Position numbers and translations under genes: made by a program
The notes under the pieces: model-generated
Databases searched by the model: none
Told to the model about the DNA's origin: nothing
The model's input: the letters and a program-made list of their open reading frames with translations, nothing else
Shown: positions 26,685 through 36,340 of the stretch, in pieces
Layout: each line of letters begins with the position of its first letter
Position numbering within the stretch: position 1 is the stretch's first letter
Source: Chitinophagaceae bacterium
GTDB lineage: Bacteria > Bacteroidota > Bacteroidia > Chitinophagales > Chitinophagaceae
Length of the DNA: 64,000 bases
Assembly: GCA_947446645.1 (NCBI GenBank)
Contig: CANFHA010000022.1
Coordinates: 1-64,000, forward strand
Direction: 5' to 3'

Positions 26685-27131
26685 CTATATCTTCTCCACC
26701 CTACGCTCATGCCTTCCGCCTTCAAATGCGGTAGCAAGGAATACATTGGTCATTGCTTCCGCCTTTTCTAAAGATACAAAACGGGCTGGCAAGCAAAGCA
26801 CATTTGCATTGTTGTGCTGGCGGGCGAGTGATACTATTTCTTCGGTCCAGCAGAGGGCTGCACGTATGCCTTCGTGCTTGTTGGCGGTCATGCATACACC
26901 ATTGCCGCTACCACATACCAGTATGCCTGCAGCTGCTTTTCCTTCGGCCACCATTTTGGCTACCGGGTGGGCAAAATCGGGATAATCCACACTATCAAGG
27001 CTATAGGTGCCTTTATCATCTACCTGCCAGCCGGCAGCCAGGAGCATCTTTTTCAGTTCTTCCTTGTACTCAAAACCGGCATGGTCTGCGCCTATGGCAA
27101 GTGGCAGCGACTTATCGAATGTGGTGTTCAT
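26685..27131 (-). CDS. rpiB: Ribose 5-phosphate isomerase B
   Basis: Interconverts ribose 5-phosphate and ribulose 5-phosphate in the pentose phosphate pathway. At 148 residues it is typical. Signature pieces are AIGADHAGFEYKEELKKML at the N-terminus, the catalytic Cys loop GILVCGSGNGVCMTANK and RAALCWTEEIVSLARQHNNA. The stop codon is followed by 46 bases before the antitoxin gene. It starts 2 bases after tatC, so they are cotranscribed. Confidence 0.95.
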   Translation of the reverse strand: MNTTFDKSLPLAIGADHAGFEYKEELKKMLLAAGWQVDDKGTYSLDSVDYPDFAHPVAKMVAEGKAAAGILVCGSGNGVCMTANKHEGIRAALCWTEEIVSLARQHNNANVLCLPARFVSLEKAEAMTNVFLATAFEGGRHERRVEKI

Positions 27132-27133
27132 AA

Positions 27134-27988
27134 TTATTCTTCTTTTTCTGCGTCCCTTTTCTTTTTTGCTTTTACGGCACGGCCACTGATGTTTACCGAA
27201 ACCTCGAACAATATATACAAAGGTATAAAGACAAGCAGACAGCTAAAAAGATCGGGCGGAGTGATGACCTCTGCCAATATGAAAAGTATTACAAAAGCAT
27301 ACCGGCGCTTTGCACGCAGAAACTCGGGCGTCAGGATACCAATGCGCGAAAGGAAGTACACAAGAATAGGCAACTCAAAAACAATACCCAGCGCCAGTAT
27401 CATATTGGCCATGGTATCGTAGTAGTTATCGAGCGTAATGATGTTTTTGACCATTGGGCTCAACTGGTAGTTGCCAAAAAAGTTGATGGTATATGGCGCA
27501 ACGATAAAATAAGAAAAAAGTACACCAGAAAAAAACAACAGGGAACACCAGAACACAATGCCACGCGCCATTCTTATTTCATTGGGCCGGAGGGCAGGCT
27601 TTATAAACCGCCATAGCTCCCAAAGGACATATGGGAAAGCCAGAATAAAGCCAAGCATGAGCGATATGGAAAGACTCATCATGAACTGGCCGGTAACGGC
27701 TGTGTTCTGGAAGTCCATTTTTATATCACCAAGGCAGAAGGCATCGTAGTGCAAAGCACGGCCAAGTGCACAAAACCACTTGTAAGAGATAAAGTCGCTA
27801 TGAGCTGGTCCAAGGATAATTTTGTCAAATATCCACTCCACTTTAATAAAAACAATGATCGCGCCAATGAGAATGGCGAAAGCCGAACGTACAATATGCC
27901 AACGCAGGTCCTCAATATGGTCGAGAAAATTCATCTCGCCCTGGGGATTCTTTTTCCGTTTGTTTAGAAAATTGTTAAGGATACTCAA
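27134..27988 (-). CDS. tatC: Sec-independent protein translocase TatC
   Basis: Membrane receptor for twin-arginine signal peptides. It has 284 residues with six predicted helices. The hallmark cytoplasmic motif MNFLDHIEDLRWHIVRS comes at the N-terminus. Later signatures are AFPYVLWELWRFIKPALRPN and GIVFELPILVYFLSRIGI. Compared with E. coli TatC it has an extra loop after helix 1 (residues about 50-85). No tatA is adjacent. A likely substrate, the asparaginase at 38790, is in the window. Confidence 0.95.
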   Translation of the reverse strand: MSILNNFLNKRKKNPQGEMNFLDHIEDLRWHIVRSAFAILIGAIIVFIKVEWIFDKIILGPAHSDFISYKWFCALGRALHYDAFCLGDIKMDFQNTAVTGQFMMSLSISLMLGFILAFPYVLWELWRFIKPALRPNEIRMARGIVFWCSLLFFSGVLFSYFIVAPYTINFFGNYQLSPMVKNIITLDNYYDTMANMILALGIVFELPILVYFLSRIGILTPEFLRAKRRYAFVILFILAEVITPPDLFSCLLVFIPLYILFEVSVNISGRAVKAKKKRDAEKEE

Positions 27989-28006
27989 AACGTGGTATTA
28001 GGGCTG

Positions 28007-28014
28007 CAAAGGTA
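28007..28014 (-). promoter_or_regulatory. -7 promoter element of tatC-rpiB
   Basis: TACCTTTG on the minus strand, 18 bases before the tatC ATG, matches TAnnTTTG and is identical to the infA element. Confidence 0.5.
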
Positions 28015-28075
28015 GGGGGAATGAGGTAATAAGTTGAGATTGATTAGTTAAAAAGATAATAAGGTTACTAATAAA

Positions 28076-28104
28076 TATCCCACACCTGAGTGAGGTGTGG
28101 GATA
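28076..28104 (-). terminator. Hairpin after the anti-sigma/protease gene
   Basis: A perfect 12-bp stem (tatcccacacct at 28076-28087, complement at 28093-28104) with a 5-base loop, 38 bases after the stop at 28143. The minus-strand tail is AT-rich but not a clean T-run. Confidence 0.75.
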
Positions 28105-28142
28105 AATTAAGATTCGTATCCTGGTTGTAAAATTTCAGTAGT

Positions 28143-29240
28143 CTACTTCTTGTACACCTTTACAGAGAAAGTATATGCCTGCATTTTCTCTATTTGATTC
28201 TCGCGGCTCATGCGGCCCAGCTGGTTGGACTTAGGCAGGTGCAGGCTATTGGCGTTAGGAATAGTGTGGAGCAGATCAATAAGTGCTTTTGAACTTACGG
28301 CATAGGTATTGGCCTCGTTCTGGCTGCCTACTGCTGTGAGCAAGCCAAGTACATTACCCTTTTCATCAATCACCGGCGATCCGCTCTGGCCATGCCCCGC
28401 TGGCAGCGCCAGAGTATATTGCTGGTCATTGCCCTGGAAACCATTTTTGCCGCTTATGTAGCCCTCGTTATAGGCAATTTCGTCTTTAGGGTAACCAAGT
28501 GTGTAAATGTTGGCCCCGAGTCCTACTTTGCCTGCTGTAAACGTATAAGGCACTTCACCCTTGCCGAACCGGAAACCCTTCTTTTCCACTTTCAGTATAG
28601 CCAGGTCGGTTTTGGCGTTAAAGTCTACAAGGAATGCTTTGAAATAGTCCCCGTCGCGATTCTGGATATAGACTGAGTCACCATCGCTGATAACGTGGTA
28701 GGCAGTAGCAAAATAGCCATCGTTGGTAAGCGCGAAACCGGTGCCGGTATACTTTACATCAGATGGCGGCGGCGCGGGGAGATTCTTATTTACTTTTTGT
28801 ATCAGCTGGTTTTGTGTGGCCTGCTGCTGTGCCTGTGCTTTCCTGAGGTCTTTTACTTCACGGCTTATGTTGTTGTATTTCGACTGATTTTCCTGTATTG
28901 AAGGCCTGAGGCTCCAGATAGTGATGGTGGAAGTAAGAATAGCCACTGTAGCAGCAACTGCCGCTGTGCGCCAGAAATGTGCAGGTAGTACCATATTGAT
29001 GCCCTTCTTTATGGTTTTGCCAACAGTCTGCTTCTCGTGTATATCGCGCAGCATAGCACGGAAACGCTTTTGCTTACCATTGCCTTCCATGGACCGTATA
29101 AGGTTCACGTTTTCGTTAAACTCACCGGCAAAGTCTGTATCAGCTGCTAAACGGGCCTTTAGTTCATTTAAATCGCTCTGCTGCAATGAACCTGCGAGAT
29201 ACGCTTCGGCAAGTTCCCAGGTATTGTTATTTATAGGCAT
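28143..29240 (-). CDS. Anti-sigma-like / trypsin-like serine protease fusion
   Basis: 365 residues. Residues 1-60 look like the cytosolic end of an anti-sigma factor (ELAEAYLAGSLQQSDLNELK, ARLAADTDFAGEFNENV). One membrane helix lies at about 91-111 and a Gln-rich coiled coil at about 115-150. The periplasmic trypsin-fold domain covers about 160-330, with His182 (FATAYHVIS), Asp212 (AKTDLAILKV) and Ser286 (GHGQSGSPV), a complete triad. No PDZ domain is seen. It lies 69 bases downstream of an ECF sigma factor on the same strand, so it is probably that factor's regulator, with the protease acting in sensing or in the stress response itself (inference). Confidence 0.85.
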   Translation of the reverse strand: MPINNNTWELAEAYLAGSLQQSDLNELKARLAADTDFAGEFNENVNLIRSMEGNGKQKRFRAMLRDIHEKQTVGKTIKKGINMVLPAHFWRTAAVAATVAILTSTITIWSLRPSIQENQSKYNNISREVKDLRKAQAQQQATQNQLIQKVNKNLPAPPPSDVKYTGTGFALTNDGYFATAYHVISDGDSVYIQNRDGDYFKAFLVDFNAKTDLAILKVEKKGFRFGKGEVPYTFTAGKVGLGANIYTLGYPKDEIAYNEGYISGKNGFQGNDQQYTLALPAGHGQSGSPVIDEKGNVLGLLTAVGSQNEANTYAVSSKALIDLLHTIPNANSLHLPKSNQLGRMSRENQIEKMQAYTFSVKVYKK

Positions 29241-29309
29241 GTTTCAAAGTAAAAGTCAAAAGTTAACAATCAAATTCACACATTCTGTCCTGCAAATTCA
29301 AAAACCACA

Positions 29310-29891
29310 TCATTTGGCCTGCATGGTGTAAAAAAGCTTACGTAGCCGTGCAAGGCACTTATATTTCTGAGTTTTGGCATTGTCGGGGTTGGTATACCCA
29401 AAGTCTGCCGCTATTTCCTGCATGCTTTTATCGTTATGATAATAAGCTTTTAATAAAGACCTGCAGGGTTCTCCTATCTGGTCAAGCGCGGTATCCAGTT
29501 GTTCATAGTGCGCTTCACGCTCATGGTGCACATTTATATCATCTTCGTACTCTACTCCCGAATCGTCGTCCTCTGCCCCGGCATTGTCGAGCAGGTAAAC
29601 CGGCTCCCGGTGCTGCCGCTGCAGTTTTTTGTACCACAGATGCTTGCTTATTGCAAAAAGGTACGTACCAACGCTGCAAGTAAGCCGGAAATCTTTATCC
29701 TGTGCTTTTCCAAATAATACCACCATCGCCTCCTGGAACAGATCGGCCGCATCAGCCGATGCACCACCGTTCTTGATCAACCAGCCATTAATAATATGAT
29801 AATGTTGCCGATATATCTGCTCCGTCGCGCTACGGTCACCAGCTGCCAATGCTGCCAGTAACTGCTGCTCGGTATGTAATGGACTTTGCAC
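29310..29891 (-). CDS. ECF RNA polymerase sigma factor
   Basis: 193 residues. Region 2 has TEQIYRQHYHIINGWLIKNG, then DAADLFQEAMVVLFGKAQD; region 4 has IGEPCRSLLKAYYHNDKSMQ and the helix-turn-helix EIAADFGYTNPDNAKTQKYK. A short acidic linker (AEDDDSGVEYEDD) joins them. It is directly upstream of the anti-sigma/protease fusion, 69 bases apart, with an AAAAGTCAAAAGTT low-complexity spacer. The pair should form one envelope-stress-type signalling unit. Confidence 0.9.
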   Translation of the reverse strand: MQSPLHTEQQLLAALAAGDRSATEQIYRQHYHIINGWLIKNGGASADAADLFQEAMVVLFGKAQDKDFRLTCSVGTYLFAISKHLWYKKLQRQHREPVYLLDNAGAEDDDSGVEYEDDINVHHEREAHYEQLDTALDQIGEPCRSLLKAYYHNDKSMQEIAADFGYTNPDNAKTQKYKCLARLRKLFYTMQAK

Positions 29892-30164
29892 TTATTAATA
29901 CTGATTTTTAGAAAAAGTAACCCGCCAGCTGCAACAATTTTATACTAATATGTTTTGCAAACTGATATAAAGGTATAGAATAAAACTGCCGGACAACAGC
30001 TGCAACAGAAATTTATACTTCATTTTGCAAGTGGGTAAAATTCTTGGCGAGCGCAGGAATAGTTTGATGAAGTTCAACAAAAAAACAACCCTACTTAACA
30101 TTTTTTTGAAACTTATCACTCTATTTCATTTCTTTAGCGCCAATTCAGCATGGCCATCTCTACC

Positions 30165-30413
30165 ATGCAGAAGACCATTCTTGCAATTCTGATAATATGC
30201 TTTTCTCATATTCTCTGCGTAAGAAATGCACCCGTCCGCAGCATAACCTTCCAAGGATATGGCGGCTGCAAGGCCTTACTGACCAAACCCATTTACTGTG
30301 CATCACCGGCTACGGCACATCACGGCTCGGCAACTACAATTACGTACAATAATGTGGACATGGGAATCTCGGTCCATAAAAACGGAGCATGGGAAAGCAG
30401 CCAGGATAAATGA
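30165..30413 (+). CDS. Possible small secreted protein
   Basis: Weakly supported frame of 82 codons starting MQKTILAILIICFSHILCV, which looks like a signal peptide, then a Cys-containing polar region (GGCKALLTKPIYCASPATAH). A terminator-like hairpin 90 bases downstream (30505-30528) and a TTTG-like box near 30107 fit a plus-strand unit. The sequence shows no family and could be chance. Just past the stop, another frame (NGKVTAIAAAKAKYSTS) could be a shifted continuation. Confidence 0.3.
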   Translation: MQKTILAILIICFSHILCVRNAPVRSITFQGYGGCKALLTKPIYCASPATAHHGSATTITYNNVDMGISVHKNGAWESSQDK

Positions 30414-30504
30414 AAATGGAAAAGTAACAGCAATAGCGGCAGCGAAAGCAAAGTATTCCACTTCGTGATGGAGAAATAGGCTTTTGCTGGGGAGTAAAGA
30501 AAGA

Positions 30505-30528
30505 GGGGATGGTGGAAACACCACCCCC
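30505..30528 (+). terminator. Terminator-like hairpin
   Basis: Stem gggg-a-tggtg pairing with cacca-c-cccc around a GAAA loop, with a single A:C mismatch, followed by tttctgctttt. It ends a plus-strand unit upstream of the large hydrolase gene. Confidence 0.6.
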
Positions 30529-30614
30529 TTTCTGCTTTTCACCCCGCGTGATTCCGTTCTGAAATATTCCCCCTTAGTTTTCCGTAACTTTAAATTGAGA
30601 CCAAAGGGTATTCT

Positions 30615-33600
30615 ATGAAGAAGGTATTTGTACTATTAGTGATTTTACTGCAATATTCCGGAGCTATAGGACAAACCTATTCGCTTACAGTTACCAACGG
30701 CTATGGCTCGGGCGTATTTCACGCCGGTGATTCAATAAACGTTTGGAGTGCTGCGTATGATACCACCAGGACATTTGACTACTGGAGTGGAGACACAACA
30801 TTTTTGCGAGGCGCACATGAATGGCATACCACATTGGTAATGCCTGCGCAAAATGTGGCCATTACCGCTAATGTGCGCAATATGCCCGCCTATAGCATAC
30901 AGTATGAAATGATCATGGGCCGGGACAATCCAAAAAATGTATACTACTGTTTTCCTGCGGGTATGAAGGGCGTGCTATACCTGTTTCACGGCACAGGAGG
31001 GCAGGCGCTGAACTGGATAGCCAGGGTGGAATACAGGAGCTTTATAGATGCGGCCATCGCAGATAGCTTTGGTATACTGGTAACAGAATGCGAGGAAACA
31101 ACACTAGGCGTAGACGGCAACGGCGACGGGAAAATAAGGTGGAACCCTTTGCCGATTGATTCAATTGCCAATGTGGACCTGGCTAACCTTAAAGCGATCA
31201 CCGACACATTTATCAACCGTGGCTCGATGAGCCACTCTACACCACGCTATTGCTCCGGAATGTCGAATGGCGGGGCCTTCTCCTCTGAAGTCTCCTATTA
31301 TTTCAACTTCAAAGCAGGTATCTCCTATTGCGCACAGGGATATGATTATGCCATTAATAATACCACTATTCCATTCGCTTTCCGCATGGCACAGTATGAC
31401 GATAATGACCAGGTAGGCCCTGCAGGAAACTACCACGCCTTTCAGCTTGATTCCATACTGCAGGTACGGGGGATTTGCCACGATTATTTGATACACGACA
31501 GGCAGCCGATATACCCTGAAAAGTTTGCTCGTGTGCCGGGGGTTTCCGTACCTGCTTCCATCAATATTTACAATGAGCTTGTTGCTGGCGGGTGGATAGA
31601 TGCTAATGGCTATGCGCTGAACGACTCTATCATTAAAGCAGGCGTACTGGCCCACCCTTCGTCTTATCTGTCATTGCTTACATTGCCCGTAAATGCACAA
31701 ATAGATGTAATGAGTGAAATAGCATCAGGCAACGCCCAGCACAGCTTTTACAGCGACTGGAATTATGCCTCACTGCAATTCTTTGACCATTTGTGTAACT
31801 ACCCTTCTTACTCGTTAACGCTCACCGGCACAATGAGCATATGTGCAGGCGCGACGACGACTCTTACCAACAGCACTGCCGGCGGCACATGGAGCAGCAG
31901 CAATCCCGGAGTGGGCACTGTGGGTGCATCAGGTATAGTGACCGGTATAAGTGCAGGCACTACTATTATTAGTTATACCATCGCTCCATCAGTTGTGGCT
32001 ACGGCTGTGGTAACGGTAGGTGCTACTACGGCCGGCGCAATTACAGGCTCATCTGTGGTCTTAATCGGCAGCACTATTACGCTTACAGATGCAGTTGTTG
32101 GTGGAACATGGAGTTCCAGTAACGCACGTGCCACAGTATCTGGGGGCATAGTTACCGGGGTAAGCGCAGGAACAGTTATTATCTCCTACGCCGTGTCCGG
32201 AAGTTGTGGGTTGGCGTACACTACAAAATTGATAAGTGTAAGCGCACCAGCCACCGTCGCAGCAATTACAGGCTACTATTTTTATTTATGCAGTGGTGCC
32301 ACGGCATCGTACTATGATGTGACACCGGGTGGCTCATGGAGCATAAATGCCAGTGACGCGACGATTGCTTCAGTTTCAGTAACCGGTGTTGTAACAGGCG
32401 TAAGCGCCGGCACAGCAAGGCTAAGCTATACCGTAGGCTCCGTATCGGCTACAGCCGTAGTCACTGTGTATGCTACCCCATCGCCCATTTCAGGCTCGGC
32501 AACAGTGTGCCAGGGTGGAACCACACAGTTATCTGATGTTACGCCCGGTGGCGTGTGGAGCAGTGCCATCCCTTCATTGGCTACGGTTGGTACCGGCGGA
32601 CTTGTAACAGCCAGCATAGCAGGCACAGTACCCATATACTACACCTTACCCTCTGCCACATGCAAAGCCACGCTGGTGATTACCATAAACGCAAACCCGG
32701 CAGCAATAACGGGGCCGGTAAAGGTTTGTACGGGCCTGACTATTACGCTGACAGACGCTACCACCGGCGGCATATGGAGCGGAACAAACGCGAATGCCGC
32801 AGTAGACGGATCAGGACATGTTACAGGAATTTCAGCAGGTACAGTAGCGGTGACTTATACATCAGGTTCGGGTTGTTCGCGCATTTTAAATGTAAATGTA
32901 AATGCCTCACCGGCACCAATATCCGGCACACTCAGGGTATGCACCGGCAAGGTTACCTATGTGAGCGATGCCACCACGCCCGCTATTTCATGGACAAGCA
33001 GCACACCCTCCGTAGCTACCATAACAGCATCAGGCGCCATCACCGGTGTCTCTGCAGGCATGGCCAATATCACCTACACACTTGCTACTGGCTGCAACAC
33101 CACGGCGATGGTTACAGTAAATCCTACGCCACCGGTTACGGCAATACTTGGCGCATCGGTTGTATCGCACAGCGGGCCGGGCATAGTGTTGTCCGACCTT
33201 ACTGGTGGCGGCGTATGGAGCAGCAGCAACACTGCTATACTAAGTGTAGGCAGCAGCAGCGGATTGGTAACAGCAAACGTATCAGCAGGCAATACCTATA
33301 TCAACTATATTGTCTCCAACAGTTATGGCTGTAGCAACTATGCCGCAAAGGTGGTTAGCGCCAGCCCGGCCCCGCCCTCGCACAGCGGAACGATCACTAC
33401 AACAGTTGGGGCAACCATTCTTTTGAATGATGCGATGCAAAGTGGTGAATGGACCAGCAGCGATAATAACATTGCCACGGTAGATGAGCACGGATCGGTA
33501 AGTGCAATCGCGGAGGGCTCAGTGAATATTACACATACTATAGCTGGTGGCCATGGCGAGATTCACACCACTATAACCAATGTGGTGATAAGCCCCCTGT

Positions 33601-33863
33601 TCGCGGACGTAAGTCTGTCGCCTAATCCGAACTCCGGCTTGTTTATGCTCAGCGGCACGCTTAGCACCTCAAATAATGTGGTGGTTAGCTATGAGATCAC
33701 TGACATGGCGGGCCAGGTAGTACACGAGGTTTCATTGCTTGCCACCGGGGGTATTATTTATGAGCAGGTGCAAACTGGCAATACGCTTGCAAACGGCACC
33801 TATCTGCTTCGTCTTCGGTGCAGGGGAGAAAGTAAAGTGTTGAGGTTTGTGATTACGAAGTAG
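30615..33863 (+). CDS. T9SS-exported hydrolase with eight Ig-like repeats
   Basis: 1082 residues. A signal peptide (1-20, ending AIGQ) is followed by an InlB-B-like repeat (about 22-87: FHAGDSINVWSAAY, FDYWSGDTTFL). An alpha/beta-hydrolase domain of the PHB-depolymerase/esterase type covers about 92-395. It has oxyanion motif LYLFHGTGG (125-129), nucleophile Ser217 in CSGMSNGGAF, and probable Asp (QYDDNDQ) and His (GNAQHSF). Then about 399-990 holds eight Ig-like repeats of about 73 residues with the core GGTWSSSN...G.VTGVSAGT. From about 1000 comes a T9SS type A sorting domain (SLSPNPNSGLFMLSG ... GTYLLRLRC). It is probably a surface or secreted polymer esterase. Its last 11 bases overlap the convergent GH3 gene. 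Confidence 0.88.
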   Translation: MKKVFVLLVILLQYSGAIGQTYSLTVTNGYGSGVFHAGDSINVWSAAYDTTRTFDYWSGDTTFLRGAHEWHTTLVMPAQNVAITANVRNMPAYSIQYEMIMGRDNPKNVYYCFPAGMKGVLYLFHGTGGQALNWIARVEYRSFIDAAIADSFGILVTECEETTLGVDGNGDGKIRWNPLPIDSIANVDLANLKAITDTFINRGSMSHSTPRYCSGMSNGGAFSSEVSYYFNFKAGISYCAQGYDYAINNTTIPFAFRMAQYDDNDQVGPAGNYHAFQLDSILQVRGICHDYLIHDRQPIYPEKFARVPGVSVPASINIYNELVAGGWIDANGYALNDSIIKAGVLAHPSSYLSLLTLPVNAQIDVMSEIASGNAQHSFYSDWNYASLQFFDHLCNYPSYSLTLTGTMSICAGATTTLTNSTAGGTWSSSNPGVGTVGASGIVTGISAGTTIISYTIAPSVVATAVVTVGATTAGAITGSSVVLIGSTITLTDAVVGGTWSSSNARATVSGGIVTGVSAGTVIISYAVSGSCGLAYTTKLISVSAPATVAAITGYYFYLCSGATASYYDVTPGGSWSINASDATIASVSVTGVVTGVSAGTARLSYTVGSVSATAVVTVYATPSPISGSATVCQGGTTQLSDVTPGGVWSSAIPSLATVGTGGLVTASIAGTVPIYYTLPSATCKATLVITINANPAAITGPVKVCTGLTITLTDATTGGIWSGTNANAAVDGSGHVTGISAGTVAVTYTSGSGCSRILNVNVNASPAPISGTLRVCTGKVTYVSDATTPAISWTSSTPSVATITASGAITGVSAGMANITYTLATGCNTTAMVTVNPTPPVTAILGASVVSHSGPGIVLSDLTGGGVWSSSNTAILSVGSSSGLVTANVSAGNTYINYIVSNSYGCSNYAAKVVSASPAPPSHSGTITTTVGATILLNDAMQSGEWTSSDNNIATVDEHGSVSAIAEGSVNITHTIAGGHGEIHTTITNVVISPLFADVSLSPNPNSGLFMLSGTLSTSNNVVVSYEITDMAGQVVHEVSLLATGGIIYEQVQTGNTLANGTYLLRLRCRGESKVLRFVITK

Positions 33864-35388
33864 CCATAGCTACTTCGCCCGTTACATAGGGCAACATTTC
33901 TTCAATATACTTACGCTCATTATTCAGCCGTGGCACTTTATTTTGTCCGCCCAGCTTGCCCTTATCCTTCAGCCAGCGCTTGAAGCCGCCCTTAGGCATC
34001 TGGTGTACTATAGGCATACGCAGGGCAATGTCCTTATGTCGCTTGGCCTCATAGTCTGAGTTGATGGCCTGCAGCGATTTATCCAGCAGGAAAGTGAAAC
34101 GCTCCAGGGAAACAGGAAGATGGTCAAATTCTATGATCCATTCATGCGCCCCGTTTGATGAGCCTGTCATGTATACCGGTGCTGCAGAATAGTCTACTAC
34201 CACGGCACCCGTTTCCGCGCACGCAATAGCGATTGCATTATCAGCATTATCTACGATCACTTCCTCGCCAAAGGCGTTCATAAAATGTTTGAGCCGGCCA
34301 GTCACTTTTATGCGGAAAGGATCCAGTGAAGTGAACTGGATAGTATCGCCCACTACATAGCGCCACAGGCCACCATTAGTGCTGATAACTATCGCATAGT
34401 TTTTATAAAGCTCCACTTCCTTCAGCGTAAGGGTACGTGGATTTTCCTTCCCGTACTCGTCCATAGGCATGAACTCATAAAAAATGCCATGATTCAGGAA
34501 CAATAGCATACCCTCTTCATCTTCCCGGTCCTGGGCAGCAAAAAAGCCCTCAGAAGCGTTGTACGTTTCGCGGTAAAACATATTGTTAGACGGTACGAAC
34601 TGCTCGAACTGTCTGCGGTACGGTGTAAAGTTTACGCCGCCGTGAATGTAAAGCTCCAGGTTAGGCCATATATCCAGCAGGTTGTTGGTACCGGTTATTT
34701 CAAATATCCTTTTTATCAGCACAATGGTCCATGTAGGCACACCCGCTATATAGGTCACGTTCTCCTTTATGGTGCTGTGGGCCATGCGCTCTATCTTGGC
34801 TTCCCACTCGGCCATAATGGCTATAGAAAGCTCCGGCAGGCGGAACAGCTGGCCAGCAAACGGCATATTTTGCAATACTACTGCCGATATATCACCAAAG
34901 AAAGACGCAGCATTCATCTGGTTTACCTGGTGGCTGCCGCCCAGTATAAGGCACTTGCCCGATGTAAGCGCCGATTGCGAATTCTGCCTCAGGTATAGTG
35001 CCAGCACATCTTTGCCCGCCCTGAAATGCGTATCATCCAGCGATTCTTTACTTACGGGTATAAATTTGCTTTTATCGCTGGTAGTGCCGCTGGACTTGGC
35101 AAACCAGGTAATGGGTGAGGGCCAGAGTACATTCTGGCTGCCCTCAAATATTCGTTGGATATATGGCTTCAGTGATTCGTAGTCGTTGATGGGCACATGT
35201 TGCTGAAACTCTGCAATACTATTGATGCGCTCAAAATTATACTTCTTACCATACTCGGTGAACTGCGCGGAGCCAACAAGGTGGTTGAATACCTGCTGCT
35301 GAGTGTCAATAGGATTATGCATGAAGTTATCTATTGCGCTCTGGCGCAATTTGATAAAACCTCTGAATGCAGGACTCATTATACCCAT
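33853..35388 (-). CDS. GH3 family acyl-adenylating enzyme
   Basis: 511 residues. GH3 proteins, best known from plants for linking auxin or jasmonate to amino acids, are related to acyl-CoA synthetases. The bacterial form here has ITWFAKSSGTTSDKSKFIPV (ATP-binding loop), FFAAQDREDEEGMLLFLNHG and NGGLWRYVVGDTIQFTSLDP. Its C-terminal cap has MNAFGEEVIVDNADNAIAIA. The natural substrate in bacteria is unknown. The start is MGIMSPAFRGFIKL; a second ATG three codons later is possible. It is 39 bases after lptB and probably cotranscribed with it. Confidence 0.92.
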   Translation of the reverse strand: MGIMSPAFRGFIKLRQSAIDNFMHNPIDTQQQVFNHLVGSAQFTEYGKKYNFERINSIAEFQQHVPINDYESLKPYIQRIFEGSQNVLWPSPITWFAKSSGTTSDKSKFIPVSKESLDDTHFRAGKDVLALYLRQNSQSALTSGKCLILGGSHQVNQMNAASFFGDISAVVLQNMPFAGQLFRLPELSIAIMAEWEAKIERMAHSTIKENVTYIAGVPTWTIVLIKRIFEITGTNNLLDIWPNLELYIHGGVNFTPYRRQFEQFVPSNNMFYRETYNASEGFFAAQDREDEEGMLLFLNHGIFYEFMPMDEYGKENPRTLTLKEVELYKNYAIVISTNGGLWRYVVGDTIQFTSLDPFRIKVTGRLKHFMNAFGEEVIVDNADNAIAIACAETGAVVVDYSAAPVYMTGSSNGAHEWIIEFDHLPVSLERFTFLLDKSLQAINSDYEAKRHKDIALRMPIVHQMPKGGFKRWLKDKGKLGGQNKVPRLNNERKYIEEMLPYVTGEVAMATS

Positions 35389-35427
35389 AGCGGTTGATTG
35401 GTTGAAAGGTTGATTAGTAATTTACTC

Positions 35428-36207
35428 TTAAAGCTCCCCGCTCACCATTGCAGATGCCGGGCGCAACGGCTCTATGTTTTTTCTCTTCAATTCAAAATTC
35501 TGCCCAAGGTACACCTTACGCACCTGTTCATCAGCTGCAAGGTCTTCCGCTGTTCCGGCCTTCAGTATCTTTCCTTCAAAAAGCAGGTACGCCCTGTCTG
35601 TAATAGAAAGCGTCTCCTGCACATTATGGTCGGTTATCAGTATACCTATATTCTTAAATTTAAGGGCAGCCACTATGCTCTGTATGTCTTCCACTGCTAT
35701 GGGGTCAATGCCCGCAAAGGGTTCGTCCAGCAGTATGAATTTCGGACTTACGGCCAGTGCCCTGGCGATCTCCGTGCGCCTTCTTTCTCCACCACTCAGC
35801 ACATCTCCATTGCTCTTGCGCACATGCGTCAGGTGAAATTCCTCCAGCAGTTCCTCAAGCTTATCGCGCTGCTGCGTCCGGGTAAGTTTCGTCATTTCCA
35901 GCACAGCCGAAATATTATCTTCAACCGAAAGCTTACGGAAAATAGACGCTTCCTGTGGCAGGTATCCTATGCCCAGCTGCGCACGCTTGTACATAGCCAG
36001 CCTGGTTATGTTCTCACCATCAAGAAACACATCACCCTTATCCGGTTTCACCAGGCCTACTACCATGTAAAACGAAGTGGTCTTACCCGCGCCATTCGGA
36101 CCAAGCAGACCCACGATCTCACCCTGGTTCACCTCGAACGACACATTGTTGACAACCGTACGCTTGCCATACTGCTTTACCAGTCCCTGTGTCTGAATTT
36201 TTAGCAT
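35428..36207 (-). CDS. lptB: Lipopolysaccharide export ABC transporter ATPase
   Basis: Powers extraction of lipopolysaccharide from the inner membrane with LptF and LptG. It has 259 residues. Walker A is GPNGAGKTT (36-44), the signature is [16 protein letters not shown], Walker B is [13 protein letters not shown] and the H-loop is ITDHNV. The Q-loop region [18 protein letters not shown] is diagnostic of LptB. A C-terminal extension of about 20 residues ([18 protein letters not shown]) goes beyond the usual end. GH3 follows 39 bases later; no lptA/lptC is adjacent. Confidence 0.95.
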   Translation of the reverse strand: MLKIQTQGLVKQYGKRTVVNNVSFEVNQGEIVGLLGPNGAGKTTSFYMVVGLVKPDKGDVFLDGENITRLAMYKRAQLGIGYLPQEASIFRKLSVEDNISAVLEMTKLTRTQQRDKLEELLEEFHLTHVRKSNGDVLSGGERRRTEIARALAVSPKFILLDEPFAGIDPIAVEDIQSIVAALKFKNIGILITDHNVQETLSITDRAYLLFEGKILKAGTAEDLAADEQVRKVYLGQNFELKRKNIEPLRPASAMVSGEL

Positions 36208-36221
36208 TTCCTCTTTTGCGG

Positions 36222-36229
36222 CAAAAATA
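36222..36229 (-). promoter_or_regulatory. -7 promoter element of lptB
   Basis: TATTTTTG on the minus strand, 14 bases before the lptB ATG, matches TAnnTTTG. Confidence 0.45.
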
Positions 36230-36340
36230 ACGAATAGTAGCCGTATCGCATGTCATAGTCGTATAAGGCAACCCAACAGGCTGTATAAGCCGTGAGGCAC
36301 TTTAACCTTTTTACAACAGAATAACCGCAGTAGCTTATGT

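Noticed and set aside
30303-30542. 79-codon minus-strand frame
   Set aside because: Runs against a plus-strand terminator-like hairpin and has a low-complexity N-terminus.
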